Source: Pseudomonas moraviensis (lineage in GTDB: Bacteria; Pseudomonadota; Gammaproteobacteria; Pseudomonadales; Pseudomonadaceae). Taken from it: a DNA stretch of 64,000 nucleotides. This document shows, in pieces, positions 36,454-44,193 of this stretch. The stretch covers positions 496,001-560,000 of the forward strand of contig NZ_LT629788.1 in assembly GCF_900105805.1 (NCBI RefSeq), given 5' to 3'. The position numbers and the translations under genes were made by a program. The stretch's first letter is position 1. Each line of letters opens with the position of its first letter. A model generated the notes under the pieces. It had not been told where the DNA came from. It was given only the letters and a program-made list of their open reading frames with translations, and ran no database searches.

Positions 36454-37530
36454 ATGCGCGATCGACTGTTGGCTGCGGAGAAAGTGAAGGCCATCGATTG
36501 GCGTGATGGCGCGCTGCACCTGCTGGATCAGCGTATTTTGCCGTTCGAGGAAACCTGGATCGCTTACACCAGCGCCGCCGGCGTGGCCGAAGCGATTCGC
36601 TCGATGGTCGTGCGTGGCGCGCCGGCCATCGGCATCAGCGCGGCTTATGGCATCGTCCTCGCGGCGCGGGCGCGGATTGCCGAGGGTGGCGACTGGTACG
36701 CGGCGCTGGAAGAGGATTTTGCCCTGTTGGCGGATTCGCGGCCGACCGCGGTCAATCTGTTCTGGGCGCTGGGCCGCATGCACGATCGCCTGGATCGTTT
36801 GAAGAGCAACGCCGATCCGCTGGCGGCGCTCGAGGCCGAAGCCATCGCCATTCACCAAAGCGACCGCGAAGCCAACCTGACCATGGCGCAACTCGGCGTC
36901 GATCTGATTCGCAAGCATCAGGGCAACGCTCAGGCCATTCTGACTCACTGCAACACTGGCGCGCTGGCGACCGGCGGGTTCGGTACTGCGCTGGGTGTGA
37001 TCCGCGCCGCTTATATAGAAGGCATGGTCGAGCGCGTCTACGCCGACGAAACCCGACCGTGGCTGCAGGGCTCGCGGCTGACCGCGTGGGAGCTGGCCAA
37101 CGAAGGCATTCCGGTGACCCTGAACGCCGACTCCGCCGCCGCGCACATCATGAAAACCAAAGGCGTGACCTGGGTGATCGTCGGCGCTGATCGCATCACT
37201 GCCAATGGCGACGTGGCGAACAAGATCGGGACTTATCAACTGGCGGTGAACGCCATGCATCATGGCGTGCGCTTCATGGTGGTGGCGCCGAGTTCGACCA
37301 TCGACATGAATCTGGCCAGCGGTGACGACATTCCGATCGAAGAGCGCGATGGCGCCGAATTGCTTGAAGTCGGCGGCAAACGCGTCGGTGCGGACGTTGA
37401 AGCGTTCAACCCGGTGTTTGACGTAACGCCGGCGGATCTGATCGACGCGATCGTCACCGAGAAAGGCATCGTCGAACGCCCGGATACCGCGAAAATGGCC
37501 CAGCTGATGTGCCGCAAGCGCCTGCATTGA
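36454..37530 (+). CDS. mtnA: S-methyl-5-thioribose-1-phosphate isomerase MtnA
   Basis: This 358-residue enzyme of the eIF2B-related family isomerises methylthioribose-1-P to methylthioribulose-1-P in the methionine salvage pathway. Family features are MVVRGAPAIGISAAYG (about 52-67), LTHCNTGALATGGFGTALG with the catalytic cysteine (about 160), and the catalytic aspartate in VGADRITANGDVANKIGTYQ (about 240). The length equals that of the P. aeruginosa enzyme. The start at 36454 begins MRDRLLAAEKV, matching homologues; an ATG at 36436 is an alternative. Confidence 0.93.
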   Translation: MRDRLLAAEKVKAIDWRDGALHLLDQRILPFEETWIAYTSAAGVAEAIRSMVVRGAPAIGISAAYGIVLAARARIAEGGDWYAALEEDFALLADSRPTAVNLFWALGRMHDRLDRLKSNADPLAALEAEAIAIHQSDREANLTMAQLGVDLIRKHQGNAQAILTHCNTGALATGGFGTALGVIRAAYIEGMVERVYADETRPWLQGSRLTAWELANEGIPVTLNADSAAAHIMKTKGVTWVIVGADRITANGDVANKIGTYQLAVNAMHHGVRFMVVAPSSTIDMNLASGDDIPIEERDGAELLEVGGKRVGADVEAFNPVFDVTPADLIDAIVTEKGIVERPDTAKMAQLMCRKRLH

Positions 37531-37555
37531 CAGGCTCTGGTCTTGCATTGAGCCC

Positions 37556-37626
37556 TTCGCGAGCAGGCTCGCTCCCACAGGTTTCGTGATCGCCACAAAC
37601 CATTGTGGGAGCGAGCCTGCTCGCGA
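37556..37626. repeat. REP pair (REPIN-like), CTCGCTCCCACA variant
   Basis: Arms TTCGCGAGCAGGCTCGCTCC + CACA and the reverse flank a 24-base spacer. The pair is located in the 423-base gap between mtnA and gyrA. The remainder of that gap (37627-37953) holds only the gyrA leader/promoter zone; no gene was seen. Confidence 0.9.
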
Positions 37627-37953
37627 TGAGGCCGGTAAAGTCAATAAACAACTCCAATTCAGGCCGAGATTTCACATTCAACGAAGCTCTGAGCCTCTCT
37701 CGTCCCCCTCAAGCCTGTCATCGGTCAACTAACTATGCTCCATGCGCATCTGGGGGATAGGTGCGTGGCGGCCTTTGTGATAACATCCGGCGTTTTCCGA
37801 GGCGGCTCCACGGAGCTGTCTTTACTGCGCAAATCCGCGATCCAATGTTGATTTGTCGTAAGTCGGCGCATGGCACTCGGCCGGCCCCGACGAGCTTCGT
37901 TGCTCCCACATGGATATGACGAAGTTTCACCAGAAAAAGGAATCAGGCTTCTC

Positions 37954-40608
37954 ATGGGCGAACTGGCCAAAGAAATCCTCCCGGTCAATATCGAAGACGA
38001 GCTGAAACAGTCCTACCTCGACTACGCAATGAGCGTGATCGTCGGCCGTGCACTGCCGGATGCGCGCGATGGCCTCAAGCCCGTGCACCGTCGCGTACTG
38101 TTCGCGATGAGCGAGCTGGGCAACGACTACAACAAGCCGTACAAGAAATCTGCCCGTGTCGTCGGCGACGTGATCGGTAAGTATCACCCGCACGGCGACA
38201 CTGCCGTGTACGACACCATCGTTCGTATGGCCCAGCCTTTCTCCCTGCGCTACCTGCTGGTCGACGGCCAGGGCAACTTCGGTTCGGTCGACGGCGACAA
38301 CGCCGCGGCCATGCGATACACCGAAGTGCGCATGACCAAGCTGGCGCACGAGCTGCTGGCTGACCTGCACAAGGAAACCGTGGACTGGGTGCCGAACTAC
38401 GACGGCACCGAACTGATCCCGGCGGTCATGCCGACCCGCGTACCGAACCTCCTGGTCAACGGTTCCAGCGGTATCGCCGTGGGCATGGCGACCAACATTC
38501 CGCCGCACAACCTCGGTGAAGTCATCGACGGTTGCCTGGCCCTCATCGACAACCCCGAGCTGACCGTCGATGAGCTGATGCAATACATCCCCGGTCCGGA
38601 CTTCCCGACTGCCGCGATCATCAACGGTCGCGCCGGCATCATCGAAGCCTATCGCACCGGTCGCGGGCGCATTTACATGCGTGCCCGCTCGATCATCGAA
38701 GACATCGACAAGGTCGGTGGCCGTCAGCAGATCGTCATCACCGAACTGCCCTACCAGTTGAACAAGGCGCGTCTGATCGAGAAAATCGCCGAACTGGTCA
38801 AGGAGAAGAAGCTCGAAGGCATCACCGAGCTGCGTGACGAGTCCGACAAGGACGGTATGCGCGTCGTGATCGAACTGCGTCGCGGCGAAGTGCCTGAGGT
38901 GATCCTCAACAACCTCTACGCCCAGACCCAGCTGCAATCGGTGTTCGGTATCAACATCGTCGCGCTGATCGACGGCCGTCCGCGCATCCTCAATCTCAAG
39001 GATCTGCTGGAAGCCTTCGTCCGTCACCGTCGCGAAGTGGTCACCCGCCGCACCGTGTTCGAACTGCGCAAGGCGCGCGAGCGCGGGCACATTCTCGAAG
39101 GTCAGGCCGTTGCCCTGTCGAACATCGACCCGGTGATCGCCCTGATCAAGGCCTCGCCAACGCCGTCGGAAGCCAAGGAAGCGCTGATCAGCACGCCTTG
39201 GGAATCCTCGGCAGTGGTGGCGATGGTTGAACGTGCCGGTGCCGATTCGTGCCGTCCGGAAAACCTCGATCCGCAATACGGTCTGCGCGAAGGCAAGTAC
39301 TTCCTTTCGCCAGAACAGGCTCAAGCCATTCTCGAACTGCGCCTGCACCGCCTGACCGGTCTGGAGCACGAGAAGCTGCTGGCCGAGTACCAGGAGATCC
39401 TCAACCAGATCGGCGAGCTGATCCGCATCCTCAACAGCGCTGTGCGCCTGATGGAAGTGATCCGCGAAGAGCTGGAAGTGATCCGCGCCGAATACGGCGA
39501 CGTGCGCCGCACCGAAATTCTCGATGCCCGTCTCGACCTGACCCTGGGTGACATGATCCCGGAAGAAGAGCGCGTCGTGACGATCTCCCACGGTGGCTAC
39601 GCCAAGACCCAGCCGCTGGCTGCGTACCAGGCTCAGCGTCGTGGCGGCAAAGGCAAGTCGGCCACCGGCGTCAAGGACGAGGACTACATCGCTCACCTGC
39701 TGGTCGCCAACAGCCACACCACGCTGCTGCTGTTCTCCAGCAAGGGCAAGGTGTACTGGCTGAAGACCTACGAAATTCCGGAAGCATCCCGCGCGGCCCG
39801 TGGTCGTCCGCTGGTCAACCTGCTGCCGCTGGATGACGGTGAATACATCACCACCATGCTGCCGGTCGAGGAATATACCGAAGGTCACTACATCTTCATG
39901 GCCACCGCCAACGGCACCGTGAAGAAGACCCCGCTGGAATCCTTCAGCCGTCAGCGCAGCGTCGGTCTGATCGCGCTGGAGCTGGACGAAGGCGACGTGC
40001 TGATCTCTGCGGCCATTACCGATGGCGAGCGCGAAGTGATGCTGTTCTCCGACGGCGGCAAGGTCACCCGCTTCAAAGAGTCCGATGTACGTGCCATGGG
40101 CCGTACCGCGCGCGGCGTGCGCGGCATGCGTCTGCCGGAAGGGCAGAAGCTGATTTCCATGCTGATCCCGGAAGAAGGCAGCCAGATCCTCACCGCTTCC
40201 GAGCGTGGTTATGGCAAGCGCACCGCGATCACCGAGTTCCCTGAATACAAGCGTGGCGGCCAGGGCGTGATCGCCATGGTCAGCAACGAGCGTAACGGCC
40301 GTCTGGTCGGCGCGGTGCAGGTGCTCGACGGTGAAGAAATCATGCTGATCTCCGATCAGGGCACTCTGGTGCGTACCCGTGTCGGCGAAGTGTCGAGCCT
40401 GGGCCGTAACACTCAGGGCGTGACGCTGATCAAGCTGGCCAAGGATGAAACCCTGGTCGGGCTGGAGCGGGTCCAGGAGCCTTCGGAAGTCGAAGGCGAA
40501 GAGCTCGAAGGTGAAGAGGGCGAGGAGTTCGCAGGCAGCGTCGGCATCGACGAGGCAGGTGAAGACCAGCAACTCGACGCCGCAGCTGACGAAGAACCGC
40601 AGGAATAA
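37954..40608 (+). CDS. gyrA: DNA gyrase subunit A
   Basis: This 884-residue catalytic subunit cuts and rejoins DNA for negative supercoiling. The active-site tyrosine is Y122 (AAMRYTEVRM). The quinolone-resistance-determining positions are T83 and D87 (HGDTAVYDT), the quinolone-susceptible residues in pseudomonads. The C-terminal beta-pinwheel (about 520-850) follows, with the GyrA box QRRGGKGK at about 560, and an acidic tail, EEPQE. The start MGELAKEILPVN is the usual N-terminus; an open extension to 37870 is not conserved. A terminator follows directly. Confidence 0.97.
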   Translation: MGELAKEILPVNIEDELKQSYLDYAMSVIVGRALPDARDGLKPVHRRVLFAMSELGNDYNKPYKKSARVVGDVIGKYHPHGDTAVYDTIVRMAQPFSLRYLLVDGQGNFGSVDGDNAAAMRYTEVRMTKLAHELLADLHKETVDWVPNYDGTELIPAVMPTRVPNLLVNGSSGIAVGMATNIPPHNLGEVIDGCLALIDNPELTVDELMQYIPGPDFPTAAIINGRAGIIEAYRTGRGRIYMRARSIIEDIDKVGGRQQIVITELPYQLNKARLIEKIAELVKEKKLEGITELRDESDKDGMRVVIELRRGEVPEVILNNLYAQTQLQSVFGINIVALIDGRPRILNLKDLLEAFVRHRREVVTRRTVFELRKARERGHILEGQAVALSNIDPVIALIKASPTPSEAKEALISTPWESSAVVAMVERAGADSCRPENLDPQYGLREGKYFLSPEQAQAILELRLHRLTGLEHEKLLAEYQEILNQIGELIRILNSAVRLMEVIREELEVIRAEYGDVRRTEILDARLDLTLGDMIPEEERVVTISHGGYAKTQPLAAYQAQRRGGKGKSATGVKDEDYIAHLLVANSHTTLLLFSSKGKVYWLKTYEIPEASRAARGRPLVNLLPLDDGEYITTMLPVEEYTEGHYIFMATANGTVKKTPLESFSRQRSVGLIALELDEGDVLISAAITDGEREVMLFSDGGKVTRFKESDVRAMGRTARGVRGMRLPEGQKLISMLIPEEGSQILTASERGYGKRTAITEFPEYKRGGQGVIAMVSNERNGRLVGAVQVLDGEEIMLISDQGTLVRTRVGEVSSLGRNTQGVTLIKLAKDETLVGLERVQEPSEVEGEELEGEEGEEFAGSVGIDEAGEDQQLDAAADEEPQE

Positions 40609-40619
40609 GCGGACAAACG

Positions 40620-40652
40620 AGGGGGCGGATGAGAATTCGCCCCCTTGTTATT
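40620..40652 (+). terminator. Terminator of gyrA
   Basis: Arms GGGGGCG (40621-40627) and CGCCCCC (40638-40644) are followed by TTGTTATTT, 12 bases after the gyrA stop. Confidence 0.75.
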
Positions 40653-40689
40653 TGTCCGGTATGAAATATCGTCAGGCAAGGAGATCCCC

Positions 40690-40778
40690 TGTAGGAGTGA
40701 GCCTGCTCGCGATAGCGGTGTTTCAGTCAGCGAATGTTTATCTGACACACCGCTATCGCGAGCAGGCTCACTCCTACA
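40690..40778. repeat. Extended REP pair (REPIN-like)
   Basis: This is the longest pair in the window: perfect 32-base arms beginning TGTAGGAGTGAGCCTGCTCG, separated by 25 bases. It is of the CTCCTACA variant, like those at 20281 and 21735, and lies between gyrA and serC. Confidence 0.9.
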
Positions 40779-40859
40779 CTGGAAAGCGGTTTATCGCCGT
40801 TCCAGTGTCGACGGTCGATACGATTTAATGCGTGATATCAAATCAGAGCGAGATTGGAT

Positions 40860-41945
40860 GTGAGCAAGCGAGCCTATAACTTCTGCGCCGGTCCTGCGGC
40901 GCTGCCTGAAGCTGTCCTGCAGCGCGCCCAGGGTGAACTCCTTGATTGGCACGGCAAGGGTCTGTCGGTCATGGAAATGAGCCATCGCAGCGATGAGTTC
41001 GTGTCCATTGCCACCCAGGCCGAGCAGGATCTGCGTGACCTGCTGAATATCCCGTCGAACTACAAAGTGCTGTTCCTGCAGGGCGGCGCCAGCCAGCAGT
41101 TCGCACAGATCCCGCTGAACCTGCTGCCCGAAGGTGGTTCGGCCGACTACATCGACACCGGTATCTGGTCGCAGAAAGCCATCGAAGAAGCCTCGCGCTA
41201 CGGTCACGTCAACGTTGCCGCCACCGCCAAGCCTTACGACTATTTCGCCATTCCCGGCCAGAACGAGTGGAATCTGTCGAAAGACGCCGCGTACGTTCAC
41301 TACGCGCCGAACGAAACCATCGGTGGTCTGGAATTCCAGTGGATCCCGCAAACCGGTGATGTGCCGCTGGTGGCCGACATGTCCTCGGACATTCTCTCGC
41401 GTCCGGTCGACATCTCGCGTTTCGGCATGATCTACGCCGGCGCACAGAAGAACATCGGCCCGAGCGGCATCCTCGTCAACATCATCCGCGAAGACCTGCT
41501 CGGCAAGGCCCGCTCGCTGTGCCCGACCATGCTCGACTACAAGGTCGCGGCCGACAACGGCTCGATGTACAACACCCCGCCGACCCTGGCCTGGTACCTG
41601 TCCGGTCTGGTGTTCCAGTGGCTGAAAGAGCAAGGCGGCGTCGAAGCGATCGCCAGGCTCAATGACGTCAAGCAACGCACCCTGTACGACTTCATCGATG
41701 CCAGCGGCCTCTACAGCAACCCGATCAACAAATCGGATCGCTCGTGGATGAACGTGCCGTTCCGTCTGGCTGACGATCGTCTGGACAAGCCGTTCCTCGC
41801 CGGTGCCGACGAGCGCGGTCTGCTCAACCTCAAGGGCCACCGCTCGGTGGGCGGCATGCGCGCCTCCATCTACAACGCTGTCGACATCACTGCGGTCAAC
41901 GCGCTGGTGGCCTACATGGCGGAATTCGAGAAGGAACACGGCTGA
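40860..41945 (+). CDS. serC: Phosphoserine transaminase SerC
   Basis: This 361-residue PLP enzyme converts 3-phosphohydroxypyruvate to phosphoserine, and serves pyridoxine synthesis in many bacteria. The PLP lysine lies in YAGAQKNIGPSG (about residue 197). The opening YNFCAGPAALP and HRSVGGMRASIYN near the end are typical. A GTG start at 40860 gives the same length as the P. aeruginosa enzyme; a TTG two codons earlier is less likely. Its last base is shared with the first base of pheA (ATGA), so the genes are coupled. It opens the supraoperon serC-pheA-hisC-tyrA/aroA-cmk-rpsA. Confidence 0.95.
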   Translation: MSKRAYNFCAGPAALPEAVLQRAQGELLDWHGKGLSVMEMSHRSDEFVSIATQAEQDLRDLLNIPSNYKVLFLQGGASQQFAQIPLNLLPEGGSADYIDTGIWSQKAIEEASRYGHVNVAATAKPYDYFAIPGQNEWNLSKDAAYVHYAPNETIGGLEFQWIPQTGDVPLVADMSSDILSRPVDISRFGMIYAGAQKNIGPSGILVNIIREDLLGKARSLCPTMLDYKVAADNGSMYNTPPTLAWYLSGLVFQWLKEQGGVEAIARLNDVKQRTLYDFIDASGLYSNPINKSDRSWMNVPFRLADDRLDKPFLAGADERGLLNLKGHRSVGGMRASIYNAVDITAVNALVAYMAEFEKEHG

Positions 41946-43039
41946 TGTCCGAGCAAGAACTCAAGGCACTGCGCGTTCGCATCGACGCTCTGGACACCAA
42001 AGTCCTCGAGCTGATTAGTGAGCGTGCGCGTTGCGCCCAGGAAGTCGCCCGCGTGAAGATGGCCTCGCTGGCCGAAGGCGAAGTGCCGGTGTTCTATCGT
42101 CCCGAGCGCGAAGCTCAGGTGCTCAAGCGCGTGATGGAGCGCAATCAGGGGCCGCTGGGCAACGAAGAGATGGCGCGGCTGTTCCGCGAAATCATGTCCT
42201 CGTGCCTGGCGCTGGAGCAGCCGCTGAAAGTGGCGTATCTGGGCCCTGAGGGCACTTTCACCCAAGCGGCGGCGATGAAGCACTTCGGTCACGCAGTGAT
42301 CAGCAAGCCAATGGCGGCGATCGACGAAGTGTTCCGTGAAGTCGCCGCCGGTGCGGTGAATTTCGGCGTGGTGCCGGTGGAAAACTCCACTGAAGGCGCG
42401 GTCAACCACACGCTGGACAGCTTCCTCGAGCACGACATGGTGATCTGCGGCGAAGTCGAGCTGCGCATCCACCATCATCTGCTGGTCGGCGAAAACACCA
42501 AGACCGACAGCATCAGCCGCATCTATTCCCATGCGCAGTCGCTGGCCCAGTGCCGCAAGTGGCTGGACGCGCATTACCCGAATGTCGAGCGCGTCGCGGT
42601 GTCGAGCAACGCCGAAGCGGCCAAACGGGTCAAGGGTGAGTGGAATTCCGCGGCGATCGCCGGCGACATGGCGGCGGGGCTGTACGGCCTGACGCGCCTG
42701 GCCGAGAAGATCGAAGACCGTCCGGACAACTCCACGCGCTTTTTGATGATCGGTAATCAGGAAGTGCCGCCGACCGGCGACGACAAGACCTCGATCATTG
42801 TGTCGATGAGCAACAAGCCCGGCGCGCTCCATGAGCTGCTGGTGCCGTTCCATGACAATGGCATCGACCTGACCCGCATCGAAACCCGTCCGTCGCGCAG
42901 CGGCAAATGGACCTACGTGTTCTTCATCGACTTCGTCGGCCACCACCGTGATCCGTTGATCAAAGGTGTGCTGGAAAAGATCAGTCAGGAAGCAGTAGCA
43001 CTCAAAGTGCTGGGTTCCTACCCGAAAGCAGTTCTCTAA
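41945..43039 (+). CDS. pheA: Bifunctional chorismate mutase / prephenate dehydratase
   Basis: This 364-residue P-protein leads chorismate to phenylpyruvate, for phenylalanine. An AroQ-type chorismate mutase helix bundle fills about 1-90 (LRVRIDALDTKVLELISERARC). The prephenate dehydratase domain is about 95-270, with GPEGTFTQAAA and the catalytic NSTEGAVNHTLD. An ACT domain (about 278-355, SIIVSMSNKPGALHELL then the ESRP-type motif ETRPSRSGKWTYVFF) should give feedback inhibition by phenylalanine. It overlaps serC by 1 base and lies 13 bases before hisC. Confidence 0.95.
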   Translation: MSEQELKALRVRIDALDTKVLELISERARCAQEVARVKMASLAEGEVPVFYRPEREAQVLKRVMERNQGPLGNEEMARLFREIMSSCLALEQPLKVAYLGPEGTFTQAAAMKHFGHAVISKPMAAIDEVFREVAAGAVNFGVVPVENSTEGAVNHTLDSFLEHDMVICGEVELRIHHHLLVGENTKTDSISRIYSHAQSLAQCRKWLDAHYPNVERVAVSSNAEAAKRVKGEWNSAAIAGDMAAGLYGLTRLAEKIEDRPDNSTRFLMIGNQEVPPTGDDKTSIIVSMSNKPGALHELLVPFHDNGIDLTRIETRPSRSGKWTYVFFIDFVGHHRDPLIKGVLEKISQEAVALKVLGSYPKAVL

Positions 43040-43052
43040 GGGATGGTAGCAA

Positions 43053-44165
43053 ATGAGTGGCAACTTCCTCGCTCTGGCACAGCCGGGCGTGCAACAACTT
43101 TCGCCGTACGTTCCGGGCAAGCCTGTGGACGAACTGGCGCGCGAGCTGGATCTGGATCCGGCAAAAATCGTCAAACTGGCGAGCAATGAAAACCCGCTGG
43201 GCGCCAGCCCGAAGGCGTTGGCGGCGATTCGCGAAGAGCTGGCCGAGCTGACCCGCTACCCGGACGGCAATGGTTTCGCCCTGAAATCGCTGCTCGCCGA
43301 GCAGTGCCGCGTCGAGCTGAATCAGGTCACCCTGGGCAATGGCTCTAACGATATTCTTGAGCTGGTTGCCCGTGCCTATCTGGCACCGGGCCTGAATGCG
43401 GTGTTCAGCGAGCACGCTTTCGCCGTATATCCGATTGCCACCCAGGCGGTCGGCGCACAAGCCAAAGTCGTGCCGGCCAAGGATTGGGGGCATGATCTGC
43501 CGGCGATGCTTGCGGCCATCGATGCCAACACCCGCGTGGTGTTCATTGCCAACCCGAACAACCCGACCGGCACCTGGTTCGGCGCAGAAGCGCTGGACGA
43601 GTTCCTGCAGGACGTTCCCGAGCACGTGCTGGTGGTGCTCGACGAGGCTTACATCGAATACGCCGAAGGCAGCGACTTGCCGGACGGCCTCGACTTTCTC
43701 GCGGCTTATCCAAACCTGCTGGTGTCGCGCACGTTCTCCAAAGCCTATGGCCTGGCAGCGCTGCGCGTCGGTTACGGCTTGTCGACGCCTGTGGTGGCAG
43801 ATGTGCTGAACCGCGTTCGCCAGCCGTTCAACGTCAACAGCCTCGCCCTCGCCGCAGCTTGTGCAGCATTGAAGGACGGTGAGTATCTGGCGCAGAGCCG
43901 TCAGCTCAACGAAGCGGGCATGCAGCAGTTGCAGGCTGGTTTCCGTGAGCTGGATCTGGGCTGGATCGAGTCCAAAGGCAACTTCATTTGCGTCGATCTC
44001 GGCCAGGTCGCGGCGCCGGTTTTCCAGGGCTTGCTGCGCGAAGGCGTGATCGTGCGTCCGGTGGCCAATTACGGCATGCCGAACCACCTGCGGGTGACCA
44101 TTGGTCTGCCGGCAGAAAACAGCCGTTTCCTCGAGGCGCTGCGCAAGGTTCTGGCTCGTGGTTGA
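43053..44165 (+). CDS. hisC: Histidinol-phosphate / aromatic aminotransferase
   Basis: This 370-residue PLP fold-type I aminotransferase has the PLP lysine in SRTFSKAYGLAALRVGYG (about residue 230). The opening ends in LASNENPLGASP. Pseudomonas has two hisC copies; the one in this cluster (hisC2) probably works mainly on aromatic amino acid precursors, because it lies between pheA and tyrA/aroA. This is inference. AAGGGATGG precedes the start. The next gene, tyrA-aroA, is read from about 28 bases after its stop, or overlapping it if the GTG at 44158 is used. Confidence 0.93.
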   Translation: MSGNFLALAQPGVQQLSPYVPGKPVDELARELDLDPAKIVKLASNENPLGASPKALAAIREELAELTRYPDGNGFALKSLLAEQCRVELNQVTLGNGSNDILELVARAYLAPGLNAVFSEHAFAVYPIATQAVGAQAKVVPAKDWGHDLPAMLAAIDANTRVVFIANPNNPTGTWFGAEALDEFLQDVPEHVLVVLDEAYIEYAEGSDLPDGLDFLAAYPNLLVSRTFSKAYGLAALRVGYGLSTPVVADVLNRVRQPFNVNSLALAAACAALKDGEYLAQSRQLNEAGMQQLQAGFRELDLGWIESKGNFICVDLGQVAAPVFQGLLREGVIVRPVANYGMPNHLRVTIGLPAENSRFLEALRKVLARG

Positions 44166-44193
44166 TGTCACTGCGCTGCAACCTGCTGCACCT

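Noticed and set aside
35011..37644. mtaD frame extended to 877 residues
   Set aside because: The extra part is antisense to mtnA and does not continue the amidohydrolase domain; the natural start is at 36345.
37927..40572. 881-residue open frame opposite gyrA
   Set aside because: gyrA is certain, and the antisense translation shows no domain and no start/ribosome binding site of its own.
37954..40608. Quinolone-resistance mutation in gyrA
   Set aside because: T83 and D87 are the susceptible residues, so no resistance substitution is present at these positions.
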